A stretch of 36,055 nt of DNA from Pirellulales bacterium (GTDB lineage: Bacteria; Planctomycetota; Planctomycetia; Pirellulales; JAEUIK01): positions 1 through 36,055 of the forward strand of contig JAIESQ010000104.1 of the NCBI GenBank assembly GCA_019745975.1, given 5' to 3'. Below the pieces are notes generated by a model. It searched no databases and was not told where the DNA came from. It saw only the letters and a program-made list of their open reading frames with translations. The translations under genes and the position numbers were made by a program. How positions within the stretch are numbered: the stretch's first letter is position 1; each line of letters begins with the position of its first letter. Positions 16,352 to 26,137 of this stretch are shown here, one piece after another.

Positions 16352-17941
16352 ATGAGCGACATTTACTGGCCAGGGGTGGGGGCCGTGGTGGCGCTCTACG
16401 GGGCGTTTATCGTCGTCGGCTGGCTCGGGGCGCGCAAGACACGACACGGTGGCGCGAGTGATTTGCTGGTTGCCGGCCGCGCGATGCCCCTCTGGATCGC
16501 CACGCTGACGATGACCGCCACCTGGGTCGACGGCGGGTATTTGCTCGGCACCAGCGAGGGAGCGCAAACGAGCCTCGCCCTGGGAATTCAGGGTGGATTC
16601 TGCTTCGGAATCAGTTTGATTCTGGGGGGCCTGTTTTTCGCCGGACGCATGCGGAGGCTGGAGTACACGACACTCGTCGACCCGTTTGAATCGCGGTTCG
16701 GCAAGGGCTGGGCGGCCGTGCTCATGCTGCCGGCACTCTTTGGCGAGACGATTTGGGCCGCCGAACTGATGGTCGCCATCGGCTCGACCATGGCCGTCAT
16801 TTTGGGGCTCAACCTAACGACTTCGATCTTGTTGTCGGCGGCAATCGTGACCTTGTATACGGTATGGGGCGGGATGTGGGCCGTCGCCTATACCGACGTC
16901 GTGCAATTAGGCTTGATCCCAGTGGGACTATTGATTGCGATTCCCTTTGCCCTGGACCGGGTCGGAGGCTGGGAGACGTGCTCAAGTCGTTACGAGGCAG
17001 CGCACGGCGAGGCGGCACGCCTCGTCCCTCCACTTCGGGCAACCGAAGGTTATTGGCAGCGTCCCACGATCCTACGGTGGTGGGAGACGAGCGCCATGCT
17101 GATCATGGGGGGCATCCCCTGGAACTGCTATTTCCAACGGGTCCTGTCCTGCAAAACTCCCAACAGCGCCCGTTGGCATTCGCTGCTCGCTGGATTGCTC
17201 ACGATGCTGTTGGTCGTTCCGCCGCTGCTGCTGGGGATGGCGGCCAGCGCGTACCAGTGGCCAGCCGAACAGGCAGCAGTCCTGGCGGCCGAACCAGCCC
17301 TCACGCTCCCTTGGTTGCTGCGGGAAATGACGCCCCACCTGGTGGCCGTCCTTGGCCTCGCGGCGATCGTCGGTGCGGTGACTTCAAGTTTTAGCGCGTC
17401 GATTCTCTCGGCCGGTTCGATGTTGAGCTGGAACGTGTACCGCCGCCTGCTGGCGCCGCAGGCGACCGTCGCGCAGCTTAAGCTGGTGATTCGTTATTCC
17501 ATCCTCGCGCTGGGAATCGGCGCGGCCGTCTTCGCGCTGCGGGTCGCCAGCGTGCAACAGCTCTGGTTTTTTACCTCTGATCTCGTGTTCGTGCTGTTGT
17601 TTCCGCAGTTGGTCATGGCCTTGTTTGATCCGCGAGCGAATCGCTATGGCTCGATGGCGGCGTTCGGCGTATCGCTCGTCTTGCGGCTGGCGGGTGGTGA
17701 ACCGCTGTTGGGATTGCCGGCGTTAGTTCCCTACCTCGATTCGATTGCCGTCGCGCTCCCCGGCGAACCCGAGCAATGGTACGATCCCGAAACTGGGACC
17801 AGCGCGATTCCGTTCAAGCTGATGGCGGCCGTAGCTGGGCTGGTGGTGCTGCCCATCGCGTCGCGGCTTACGGCGCGCTGGGATGCGCCGCGACCGCTTG
17901 AGCGGATCAATCCCTTAGCTGATCTGCTGCCGAGTGGGTGA
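16352..17941 (+). CDS. Sodium:solute symporter closely resembling the choline transporter CHT1 (SLC5A7)
   Basis: This 529-residue protein has about 13 membrane segments and belongs to the sodium:solute symporter family. Compared from memory with human CHT1, matching blocks run along most of its length: MTATWVDGGYLLGT, SLILGGLFFAGRMR, TLYTVWGGMWAVAYTDVVQL, MGGIPWNCYFQRVLS, SDLVFVLLFPQL and LRLAGGEP. Tryptophans W58, W135, W257 and W405 fall where human CHT1 has W62, W141, W254 and W406, aromatic residues that line the choline pocket, and E245 falls at the position of the pocket Asp242. I infer sodium-driven uptake of choline or a similar quaternary amine at the inner membrane. The phosphatidylcholine synthase gene follows by 19 bases and would use that choline. 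Substrate is inferred, not shown. Confidence 0.9.
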   Translation: MSDIYWPGVGAVVALYGAFIVVGWLGARKTRHGGASDLLVAGRAMPLWIATLTMTATWVDGGYLLGTSEGAQTSLALGIQGGFCFGISLILGGLFFAGRMRRLEYTTLVDPFESRFGKGWAAVLMLPALFGETIWAAELMVAIGSTMAVILGLNLTTSILLSAAIVTLYTVWGGMWAVAYTDVVQLGLIPVGLLIAIPFALDRVGGWETCSSRYEAAHGEAARLVPPLRATEGYWQRPTILRWWETSAMLIMGGIPWNCYFQRVLSCKTPNSARWHSLLAGLLTMLLVVPPLLLGMAASAYQWPAEQAAVLAAEPALTLPWLLREMTPHLVAVLGLAAIVGAVTSSFSASILSAGSMLSWNVYRRLLAPQATVAQLKLVIRYSILALGIGAAVFALRVASVQQLWFFTSDLVFVLLFPQLVMALFDPRANRYGSMAAFGVSLVLRLAGGEPLLGLPALVPYLDSIAVALPGEPEQWYDPETGTSAIPFKLMAAVAGLVVLPIASRLTARWDAPRPLERINPLADLLPSG

Positions 17942-17960
17942 GAGATAGGAACCAACCGAT

Positions 17961-18731
17961 ATGAAAGCGGGTTTGCAACAGGAGCGCATCGACGTCGTGG
18001 CGCGTTGCTACGCTTGGGGCGTGCACCTCTATACGGCTTGTGGGCTGCTGGTGGCGGGAGCGATCGCCTACGTGTTGGTAGGGGAGCGGCCGGACAAGTT
18101 CCGCCTGGCGTTCCTGTTGATGCTCGTGGCGACGATTATCGACGCGACCGACGGGTTCTTTGCGCGCCGCGCGCGCGTTAAGGAAGTGCTCCCCGGCTTT
18201 GACGGTCGGCGGCTTGACGACATCACCGACTTCCTGAACTACGTCTTTCTGCCGCTCTTCTTGATGTACCAGGCCCGGCTCTTGCCCGACGGCCAGAACG
18301 GCTGGCTGCTCGTACCCCTGGTGGCTAGCGCCTACGGCTTTTGCCAGGTCGCGGCCAAGACCGACGACGGGTTCTTCCTCGGTTTTCCGTCGTATTGGAA
18401 CTTGATCGTCTTCTACTTGTACACGCTCGACCCGCCCCCCTGGTTCACGATCGGAGCGCTAGCGCTTTTCTCACTGCTTACCTTCGTGCCGATGCGCTAC
18501 TTGTACCCCTCGCAGCCTGGCCGGTTGAATAAGTTGTCGCTGGTCTTGGGGGCGGTCTGGGGAGTACTCCTGCTGGTGATTCTGTGGGGAGCGCGTACGG
18601 AGCCGCTTGATGGCGATCGAGCCCAGCGACTGGCCTCGGTATCGCTCTTCTATCCGCTGTATTATCTGGTGGCCTCGGCGGTTGTAACCGTGCGCTATTG
18701 GCTGGCCGCTCGTGAGCTGTCCGATCGATAG
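17961..18731 (+). CDS. pcs: Phosphatidylcholine synthase (Pcs-type CDP-alcohol phosphotransferase)
   Basis: The 256-residue integral membrane enzyme would condense CDP-diacylglycerol with choline to give phosphatidylcholine and CMP in one step. The CDP-alcohol phosphotransferase motif is complete: D61, D64-G65, A68-R69, G82, D86 and D90. The interval between AR and G is 12 residues, the spacing reported for bacterial Pcs, whereas most family members have 8. GFPSYWNLIVFYLY and FVPMRYLYP in the second half also recall Pcs. About seven to eight hydrophobic segments and the length fit (Pcs is about 240 residues). It follows the CHT1-like transporter by 19 bases, suggesting one transcript for choline uptake and use. 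Another alcohol acceptor remains possible. Confidence 0.87.
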   Translation: MKAGLQQERIDVVARCYAWGVHLYTACGLLVAGAIAYVLVGERPDKFRLAFLLMLVATIIDATDGFFARRARVKEVLPGFDGRRLDDITDFLNYVFLPLFLMYQARLLPDGQNGWLLVPLVASAYGFCQVAAKTDDGFFLGFPSYWNLIVFYLYTLDPPPWFTIGALALFSLLTFVPMRYLYPSQPGRLNKLSLVLGAVWGVLLLVILWGARTEPLDGDRAQRLASVSLFYPLYYLVASAVVTVRYWLAARELSDR

Positions 18732-18873
18732 CGACTCCGCGAGTGGGCGATTGCCTGGAAAGGGGCGGGGGCCGCGCGCGCGCGATTCGGCCGGAACGAG
18801 CGCGTATTCAACAGCGATCGATCCGGCGCTAGACTATGATGGATCGGGTTAATCCCACGCGCGAGAACCATCC

Positions 18874-19986
18874 TTGACTCAGCTCGGCACTACGACCGCG
18901 CCCGATCGGGCCAAGATCGCTGACCTGCCCCTGGCGGAGGTCGAACGGCGTTTGGGGCCGGATACCTTGATCTCGGTCGTGATTCCCTGCTTCAACGAAG
19001 AGGCCGTACTCGAGCGGCTGTTCGATCGGCTTGACGATGCAGCCAAGACCTGGGGTGCCCCGTTTGAAGTGATTCTGGTCGACGACGGTTCGCGCGATCG
19101 CACGTGGCCAATGATGCTTGCTCAGCACCGGCGCGATCCCCGTTGGAAACTGATTCGCTTTGCCCGCAACTTCGGGCACCAGACAGCCTTGCGCGCTGGC
19201 CTGCACGCCGCCAGCGGCGACGTCATCGCGGTGCTCGACAGCGACCTGCAGGACCCGCCCGAGATCCTCGATCAGTTTTTCGCGAAGTGGAGCGAAGGCT
19301 ACGACGTGGTGTACGGCGTGCGTGAGAACCGCAAAGAGCACGTGTTGCTGCGCACAGCCTACGCCGGCTTCTACCGCGTGCTCTCGATGCTCGCCGAGGT
19401 CGACGTGCCGCTCGATGCGGGCGACTTCTCAGTGATCGACCGCCGCATCGTCGAAGAGTTGAAGCGCATGCCAGAGCGCAAGCCGTTCATTCGCGGATTG
19501 CGCTCCTGGGTCGGCTTCCGGCAAGTGGCGTTACCCTACGACCGTGCGCCGCGCGCTGCCGGTGAAACCAAGTACAGTTTGAGGAGGCTCGTTGGGCTGG
19601 CGATCGACGGAATTCTCAGCTCGTCGCTGGTGCCGCTGCGGTTGGCAACTTGGATCGGAGCTTGCGTCTCGCTGATTGCCTTCCTCGGAGCGCTCGTGAC
19701 GCTGGCAATCGGACTGTTCCCCGCGGCTTTCGAGGCGATCGGGATGCGTCCCGTGCCGGGTACGGCAAGCGTTATCATCTCCGTGCTGTTCATCGGCGGC
19801 GTGCAGCTTCTGTGCATGGGCATTACTGGTGAGTACGTCGGCCGCATTTACGAGAATGTCAAAGGGCGTCCCTTCTGGGTCATCCACGAGACCGTTGGGG
19901 TCGACGAGCCCGAGGCCGTGACCACGCCTGGCAGGTTGGAGGAACAGCGCGCGGGATCGCTCAAAGGCACGTCGCGAGATTACTGA
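18874..19986 (+). CDS. GtrB/DPM1-like family 2 glycosyltransferase
   Basis: The protein has 370 residues when read from the TTG at 18874; no in-frame ATG precedes the conserved N-terminus, and an in-frame stop lies close upstream. Residues of about 30-260 are a GT-A domain: SVVIPCFNEE, LVDDGSRDRT, FARNFGHQTAL and the DSDLQDPPE metal/nucleotide site. Two membrane helices follow (about 255-330), ending in GVQLLCMGITGEYVGRIYENV, as in polyprenyl-phosphate glycosyltransferases. The enzyme would transfer a sugar from a nucleotide sugar to a polyprenyl phosphate on the cytoplasmic face, supplying lipid-linked sugar to extracytoplasmic transferases. The two polytopic TPR proteins further on are candidate users, but this is inference. 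Confidence 0.93.
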   Translation: MTQLGTTTAPDRAKIADLPLAEVERRLGPDTLISVVIPCFNEEAVLERLFDRLDDAAKTWGAPFEVILVDDGSRDRTWPMMLAQHRRDPRWKLIRFARNFGHQTALRAGLHAASGDVIAVLDSDLQDPPEILDQFFAKWSEGYDVVYGVRENRKEHVLLRTAYAGFYRVLSMLAEVDVPLDAGDFSVIDRRIVEELKRMPERKPFIRGLRSWVGFRQVALPYDRAPRAAGETKYSLRRLVGLAIDGILSSSLVPLRLATWIGACVSLIAFLGALVTLAIGLFPAAFEAIGMRPVPGTASVIISVLFIGGVQLLCMGITGEYVGRIYENVKGRPFWVIHETVGVDEPEAVTTPGRLEEQRAGSLKGTSRDY

Positions 19987-20075
19987 CCGACGGGCGTTCG
20001 CCAGCGCCAACCTACAGTCGGAAAGCCAGTGGCAGCGACCGTCAAGGGCGGCCGGCTTTTCGCGCACGGCGGATT

Positions 20076-23000
20076 TCACGAGCCGGCAAGCGGCACCGTT
20101 GGCACTCGATACGGCCGTGCCTGGCGATAAAGCCGGCGACGTTCCTGGATTTCCACTGCTAACGGAAACTGCTTCGCGGCGATCGCTAGCTTGGCTGCTT
20201 TGTCGGCGGTTTGCGTAGCCTCCGAAAAGCGCTGTGCTTCGGCATACGCGGCGGCCAGCGTATCGAGGTAAGACGGTTGCTCGCTCTTGGCACATACTCC
20301 TTCGGCCAGGCGCACCGCGTCGCTTCCGGAGCGGAGTGCATCCACTGGGGAAGTCGCCAGCGCCCAGGCAAGACTATTGGTCACATCGAGGCTATCGGGA
20401 GTGAGGCGGTAAGCCTCACGCAACGTGCTCACGGCCTCGGCCGACTCACCCAATTGCGATAACGCGCGGCTCAACTGCAGGCGGGGCCCCGGATCGTCGG
20501 GATGTCGCTCGACGATCTCGCGAAGCTGCTCCAGGCCAGCGCTCTTGTCTCCCTGCTGGAACCGCACCAGGGCCAGCGTCAATCGGGCTTCGGAGTTGTC
20601 GGGCTCCGAGGAAAGAACCTGCTTGAGATGGGCTGCCGCTTCTTCGAGGCGACCCTGCTGCCAGCGTCGGTTGGCGAATCGCAGCTCGCATTCCGTGGCA
20701 CGATCGGGCTCAATCTCCAGCACCGCGTCGAACTGGGCGCGGGCTTCGGCATCGCGGTCGAGCGCCAACAGCACCTTGGCGAGCTCCCAGCGCGCGGCGA
20801 CAAACCCCGGATTGATGTGTTGGGTGAGCTCCTCCAACTCGGCCAGGGCAGTCGGCACATTCTGTTGCGACAAGTTGGTAACGGCACGCAGGAACCAGGC
20901 TCGATGATCGCGTGGAGCAATGGCGATCGCAGCGTCGAAGTCGGCCGTGGCACCGGCGAAATCTTGAAGATGGAATTTCGTCCAGCCACGCTCGACGAAA
21001 TACTTGGATTCGCGAGGATTTCGCGAAACCGCGTGATTCAGATCGGCTAGCGCCGCCAGGTGATCGTCGGCCTGCTGATGTAGCCGGCCGCGCTCAAACC
21101 AGGCTTCGGCGGAGTTCGGATTCTGCTCGATGGCCAGCGCGAGATCGGCAATCGCGCCGGCGGAGTCGCCTCGCTTTTCGCGATAGAGCGCGCGTTGGAT
21201 GTAATAGGCATCGCGCCGGTCTGCCGGAACGTCGTCGACCGCCGTGTAGCCGGAGAGTAGATCGGCTGGCGTCGCGGCCGACGCTAACTGATCGGCGCTC
21301 TTCGTGCTGACGAACCCTACCGTGCCGGCCATCATTTCCTGCCAGGTTTGATGGCCGTAGCAAATGATGCGATTGGGATCAGGATTGCGGAGATTGTCGG
21401 CCGAATTGTCGAAGTGCGCTACGCAGTGGAGACGCGTCCCCTTTGGCAACGCCTTGGGACGGCGCAGCAGGTAGACGGTCTGCCAATCAAAATCGTAGCG
21501 CGGGATGTCCAAGAGTACTTCCCGATCGCCGTTGGGGTAGTGTGCCTCGAAGCGCATCGATTTGCCGCGCAAGTGCATGTGAGCGTTGAGCCAAATGAGC
21601 TTCGAATCTTCCAGAAACGTGTACCAAGCGACGACGGGTTCGTTAGCGGCTCCCGGCGGGATGGCGAAATCGGTCGATTCGGCTAGTGACGAACTGAAGC
21701 GACTCGACGACTTTCGCTCCACGGTCTGGGGATCGGCGAATCGCAGCGCCACGCTCGTGCGATCCAACTGGCGGCGCCCGCTCGCCGTGTAGTGCATTTC
21801 GAACACAATCTGCGAACCGGCCGGTACGAGGATCAGGCCCGAATCATCGCCCAAATCGGGTAGTTCCTCGGCGTCGGCTGGATGGCCGACGTAGCCGGTG
21901 AAGTGAACCCCCGGTACGTACCCACCAATTTCCGAGACTTTGCCTTGGCGACGCAGCTTGAAGAAATCCCCCTTGGGAGCGATGAACACTGCCATGTGAT
22001 GCACCACCGCGCGGCAGTCGGGTCGGGCCTGCACGGCCGATAACCATTTGTCTTCCGTGAATCCGGGGTCAACCGTGAAATACTGATAATCGAGAACCCC
22101 TTCAGCCGGAACTTCGAACGGCTCGTCCTGGATAAAAAGCTCCCGATCCCAGGGTGTATTGTCGACCGTGGCAGCAAAATCAATCGGTGGTGGTAATTCG
22201 GCTTTGTCCCCCTCGGGAGCGCCGTGCGCGACCCATTCGCCGATTAGACGCTTTTCTTCGTCCGTCAAACGCGAGTCGTTGAGAAACTCACCGAACTCGG
22301 GGTTCGCATGCCAGGGGGGCATCCGCCCCGTGCTCACGACTTCGCCGATCATCAAGTCCCAACCAATCACGTCGTCGTAGGTCAAGAGCGGAAACGGCGC
22401 GATCTCACCTGGTCGATGGCAGCCCTGGCAGCGTTGCTGAAAGATCCGCGAAATCTGCTTCGACCACGTCACGGGACTATCGTTGTCGGCCGGGCGCTTT
22501 CGGCCAATCAGGCAGCCCGGCGCGACAGTCGTAGGCATGGTTACCGGCTTACCCGCCAGCAGCTCGTCGAGCGCCACGGCCAAATCGTGTCGGGTTGGAT
22601 GCGGTCGCTGATAGTTCACGCCTCGGTCGATGCCGTATTGATCGTCGATCCGACCGCGGTAGCGTACGCGGCGCGCGGCGTCGAGCACGAATACCTCGGG
22701 TGTGCGCGTCGCGCCAAATGCCGCGGCTACCTCGCTCGCTGGGTCGCGCAACACGGGAAACGGAATCGCATAGGTGCGCGCGTAGTGCTCCACTTCTCGC
22801 AAATCGTCCTGGCGGTTGCTGTCGACGGCCAAGAATGCCACGCCGCGCGACGCCAACTTGTCGTGCAAAGCGACCAGGCGACCTGTGTAAAGTTGGACCA
22901 GGGGGCACTCAACTCCAACGAACGCCACGACGACCAGTGGATGGTCGGCGAGAGCGGAGAGCCGATGCTCGACGTTCGAAAGGTCTTTCAGCGCGAAATC

Positions 23001-23171
23001 GCCGATTTGGCGGCCAATGGTCTCGTCGGCGGCGGCCGCGGTGGGCGGCTGCGCTGCAACCGCCGGAGTGGCAGTTTCTTGCGCGACACCCCGCAGACGC
23101 AAGGGGTCGGCCAGGAGCAGTCCAGCGACGACAGTCACAATGGTCAGCCAATGGCGAATGCGCGTCACCAT
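20076..23171 (-). CDS. Redoxin / c-heme / copper monooxygenase-like / TPR fusion protein
   Basis: This 1031-residue exported protein has a hydrophobic signal (about 8-23). A redoxin domain (55-205) carries one cysteine, C89 in VECPLVQLY. A c-type heme site CQGCH lies at 248-252. Residues of about 340-625 resemble the two-domain core of copper type II ascorbate-dependent monooxygenases: HHM at 391-393, MHY at 459-461, HMH at 531-533 and EMM at 612-614, matching in order the two copper sites of peptidylglycine monooxygenase. TPR repeats follow from about 680 to the end. An oxidative role in the periplasm is likely, but the substrate is unknown. The open frame extends to 23357, but that part runs through a palindromic repeat; I start at MVTRIRHWL. 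It lies downstream of the 23354-26137 gene on the same strand. Confidence 0.85.
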   Translation of the reverse strand: MVTRIRHWLTIVTVVAGLLLADPLRLRGVAQETATPAVAAQPPTAAAADETIGRQIGDFALKDLSNVEHRLSALADHPLVVVAFVGVECPLVQLYTGRLVALHDKLASRGVAFLAVDSNRQDDLREVEHYARTYAIPFPVLRDPASEVAAAFGATRTPEVFVLDAARRVRYRGRIDDQYGIDRGVNYQRPHPTRHDLAVALDELLAGKPVTMPTTVAPGCLIGRKRPADNDSPVTWSKQISRIFQQRCQGCHRPGEIAPFPLLTYDDVIGWDLMIGEVVSTGRMPPWHANPEFGEFLNDSRLTDEEKRLIGEWVAHGAPEGDKAELPPPIDFAATVDNTPWDRELFIQDEPFEVPAEGVLDYQYFTVDPGFTEDKWLSAVQARPDCRAVVHHMAVFIAPKGDFFKLRRQGKVSEIGGYVPGVHFTGYVGHPADAEELPDLGDDSGLILVPAGSQIVFEMHYTASGRRQLDRTSVALRFADPQTVERKSSSRFSSSLAESTDFAIPPGAANEPVVAWYTFLEDSKLIWLNAHMHLRGKSMRFEAHYPNGDREVLLDIPRYDFDWQTVYLLRRPKALPKGTRLHCVAHFDNSADNLRNPDPNRIICYGHQTWQEMMAGTVGFVSTKSADQLASAATPADLLSGYTAVDDVPADRRDAYYIQRALYREKRGDSAGAIADLALAIEQNPNSAEAWFERGRLHQQADDHLAALADLNHAVSRNPRESKYFVERGWTKFHLQDFAGATADFDAAIAIAPRDHRAWFLRAVTNLSQQNVPTALAELEELTQHINPGFVAARWELAKVLLALDRDAEARAQFDAVLEIEPDRATECELRFANRRWQQGRLEEAAAHLKQVLSSEPDNSEARLTLALVRFQQGDKSAGLEQLREIVERHPDDPGPRLQLSRALSQLGESAEAVSTLREAYRLTPDSLDVTNSLAWALATSPVDALRSGSDAVRLAEGVCAKSEQPSYLDTLAAAYAEAQRFSEATQTADKAAKLAIAAKQFPLAVEIQERRRLYRQARPYRVPTVPLAGS

Positions 23172-23242
23172 CGATCGCCGGCGATCATCAGCAGGTCTCG
23201 CCGAGCGGGCACAAAGTCTAGAAGCAGATTCAAAACCTGGTT

Positions 23243-23314
<72 letters not shown>

Positions 23315-23353
23315 CCGACGCGGGTTCATCGCCGGTTCTGAAACTGCTTCTAC

Positions 23354-26137
23354 TCACGGCACGCTCCCGCTGAGTTTTTCCTGCACGCGCTGCAGGTTCT
23401 GTTGTGCCCCAGCATGATTCGGATCAATTTGCAGGGCCTGTACAAAACAATCGCGTGCCGCGGGCCATCGTTCGCGACGGGCCAGTACCATGCCGAGGTT
23501 GTTGTAGGCCTCGACATAGTTTCGGTTCAGTTGAATCGCCGCGCGAAGCTGCAACTCGGCTTCTTCGAAACGTTCGGTTCTCGCCAGTAAGACGGCCAAG
23601 TTGTTGTAGGGCTCGGCAAACTTGGGCTGCGCGGCGATCGCCTCGCGAAACAAGCGCTCGGCCGGTTCCAATTGCGATTTTCCCAGCAGCAACAATCCCA
23701 GGTAATTCTTCGCTTCCGCGTAGTCGGGTTGACGCGCGATGGCGTCACGGAAGCGCCGCTCGGCATCGGCGCCGCGCTGCTGCCGCAGACGCGCGACGCC
23801 AGCGGCGACCGCCGCATCGGCCCGTTCCGGTTCGCGCCGCGACAACTCGTCGAATTCGCGCACCGCCTCGTCGAATTTGCCAGTCAACGCCGCGATCATC
23901 CCCAACTGATAGCGCGCATCGGCATGCCTTGGGTTTCGGGCCAAGAGGGCGCGCAGTGCAGCTTCGGCCTTGATCGTGTCGTTCTTTCGCAGATAAGCGA
24001 TCGCCATGTGATAGCGCGCGTCGTCGAGGTTGGGGTCGCGGTCGATCGCGGCCTGAAACTCGGCCAGCGCGACGTCGAACTTTCCTTGCCCCATTCGTCC
24101 CAGACCCAGCGCGTCGAAGGCCCCGGCCCGCGTGTCGTCGAACCAGGCAACTTCGTGTGCGTAGGCCAGTCCTTCATCGTACTGACCGGACTCGAGCAAC
24201 TGTTTGGCCAACTCGAGCTGTAAATCGAGGTCCGCGGGCTTATCGGCCAAACCTTTACGCAAGAGTTCGATCGCCTGCGGCCGGCAGTCCGCCGCGGCCA
24301 GCGATCTGGCGCGCGAGACGAGCGACAGCGTTGGTCCTTCGCCGAGCGAGGGACTGTACCACAAGTGGTCGATGTACCAGCGATCGAGCGTGGCGTCGTC
24401 TGAGGCGACGCCCGTAAGATCCTGCCGAAGGACAATCAGTGGCGACGGAAGGTGGTCGGAGAAGAGAATCTCTTGGCGATCATCTTGTGGATTCGGAAAC
24501 GGCACCGTGATTTGCCCCTGGCTGTAGTCGACGTTGTCGGTAACAACGCACATCAGTCGCCGGGGCCGATCCTTGATCAAACGAGCGACTGCGAACCACC
24601 CCTCGGCTTCGAATGCGTTGACGGCGTAGCCGCCCACCGGGCGAGCAACGTAGCCGAGCCTGGGCAGCGCCAGATAGCAGTCGAACGGACCGCCAGCGAT
24701 CAGAGCTTCGTCGGACTTCAGTTCGGCTGCGACCTTGTCCAGTGCCGCGATGGTGCTGCGTTGATCGACTCGATACTCGTGGCTACGCTCCAGCAAGTCG
24801 CTGGATCGCGCCCAGGTTTGCAGTTGTGGAAACAACAACCCCGAACGGTTCACGAGGTTGACGCCGACTAACAGCCAGATGCAGCCGATCGCCAGCGGCC
24901 GCCAGCGCGACTCTCGCAAGCACAACGACCCAGCGATCACGTACAGAAAGGGCACCGCCATCGTGAGGTTACGCGGCAGCGGGTCTTCGACGAAGAGTAC
25001 ACCGACAAAAATGCCACTCACGATCAGCCAGGCCAGGAACAACTCGGGGCGTTGCAGCAACCGTGTCGAAACGGTCGCTTCGCCAGCTCCCGCGCCGGCC
25101 GCAGCGCGTTGAAGAAGCAGCTTACGCCCCCCCACTCCCGCGACGATTACGGTCGCGGCGGCCAGTACGACGACCAGTGCAGCCACGTCGGGATACAAAC
25201 TCAACGACGCGCTCCACCCGAGGTAGTCGTGAAGTGCCGCGAAACCGTTTGCCGGTCGAGCTTCGAAGTACACCCAACCTGCGATCAGACCCTGCAAAAT
25301 GAGCAAGGCACTTAGCAGCACGAAACCAAGGATGTCAGCCACCCTACTTCGGCGGGCTGCGCTGGGCAGGCGGCTGCCGTCGTGCACGGACAAACGCGTT
25401 GCCACCAGCGACACGATTGCATAGCTCCAAATCGCGGTCGTCGCGATCAAGCAGGAGCTCTTGATGGCAAAGCCGGCCAGCGTCGCCAAGGCCGCCCAGC
25501 CGAGACGGTTGCCTACCGCCAAGAGGCCGGCCACGGCGACGAACGTGGCCGCGGCCAGGTCGTTACCGATCATGTCGACTTGGACGCTAAAGAGCGGCGT
25601 CGTCAACACCGCGGCCGTGACCGCCAAGCTCCCCCACCAGCCGCCGATGGGCCGCAACCAGGCATAGACCACCAGGAGCAAGGCGGCCGCGCAAGCGAGG
25701 GTTGCCAGGTGCATGACAGCGAATACGGCAGTCGGACTCAGTCCAGCACGAAAGAGCAGAGCGACGAGCGTCGGCACCACGCTCGTCCCCTGGGCGCGCG
25801 GCCCGCCTGCACGGAAAGGTTTTTCAACTTGCAGCAGGCGGCGATAATCAAATTGGTTGGTATCCAGCCAATCCGCTTCGACAAACAAGCTAGTGGCGCT
25901 ACCGCCATAGGGCGGAGCCGGCAGAATGCCGATGCGCCAGCCGCTCAGTCCAACCCAAGTGGCAAGCCAGATCGCCGCCCAACGCCAAACAGCGCTCCGG
26001 CGCCCGACCTCGCCACGCTTGCCAGCGCGTAATTCGCTCGCTTCCGGGTGCCCCGAGCCCTCTCTCGGCAGGTGGGGCTCCTTGGGGCGCGACTCGCCGA
26101 GCGGCGCCGTGGTGCCCGATGGAGAGCGGGGTTTCAT
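23354..26137 (-). CDS. Polytopic membrane protein with C-terminal TPR array (GT-C-like)
   Basis: From the ATG at 26137 the protein has 927 residues: a cytoplasmic tail, roughly 10-12 membrane segments (about 55-440), a soluble domain and about eight TPR repeats (about 640-927). The first extracytoplasmic loop holds SLFVEADWL, an acidic motif placed like the catalytic loop of GT-C glycosyltransferases. It is a clear paralogue of the divergent gene 26334-28559: both share FSxQVDM, RSTIAA and LALPRxGYVxRPxxGYxVNAFE. I infer a lipid-sugar-dependent glycosyltransferase at the inner membrane, with TPRs for partner binding, but no catalytic residue is proven. Extending to 26254 adds only a low-complexity stretch without RBS. 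The spacer to the redoxin gene contains a palindrome. Confidence 0.82.
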   Translation of the reverse strand: MKPRSPSGTTAPLGESRPKEPHLPREGSGHPEASELRAGKRGEVGRRSAVWRWAAIWLATWVGLSGWRIGILPAPPYGGSATSLFVEADWLDTNQFDYRRLLQVEKPFRAGGPRAQGTSVVPTLVALLFRAGLSPTAVFAVMHLATLACAAALLLVVYAWLRPIGGWWGSLAVTAAVLTTPLFSVQVDMIGNDLAAATFVAVAGLLAVGNRLGWAALATLAGFAIKSSCLIATTAIWSYAIVSLVATRLSVHDGSRLPSAARRSRVADILGFVLLSALLILQGLIAGWVYFEARPANGFAALHDYLGWSASLSLYPDVAALVVVLAAATVIVAGVGGRKLLLQRAAAGAGAGEATVSTRLLQRPELFLAWLIVSGIFVGVLFVEDPLPRNLTMAVPFLYVIAGSLCLRESRWRPLAIGCIWLLVGVNLVNRSGLLFPQLQTWARSSDLLERSHEYRVDQRSTIAALDKVAAELKSDEALIAGGPFDCYLALPRLGYVARPVGGYAVNAFEAEGWFAVARLIKDRPRRLMCVVTDNVDYSQGQITVPFPNPQDDRQEILFSDHLPSPLIVLRQDLTGVASDDATLDRWYIDHLWYSPSLGEGPTLSLVSRARSLAAADCRPQAIELLRKGLADKPADLDLQLELAKQLLESGQYDEGLAYAHEVAWFDDTRAGAFDALGLGRMGQGKFDVALAEFQAAIDRDPNLDDARYHMAIAYLRKNDTIKAEAALRALLARNPRHADARYQLGMIAALTGKFDEAVREFDELSRREPERADAAVAAGVARLRQQRGADAERRFRDAIARQPDYAEAKNYLGLLLLGKSQLEPAERLFREAIAAQPKFAEPYNNLAVLLARTERFEEAELQLRAAIQLNRNYVEAYNNLGMVLARRERWPAARDCFVQALQIDPNHAGAQQNLQRVQEKLSGSVP

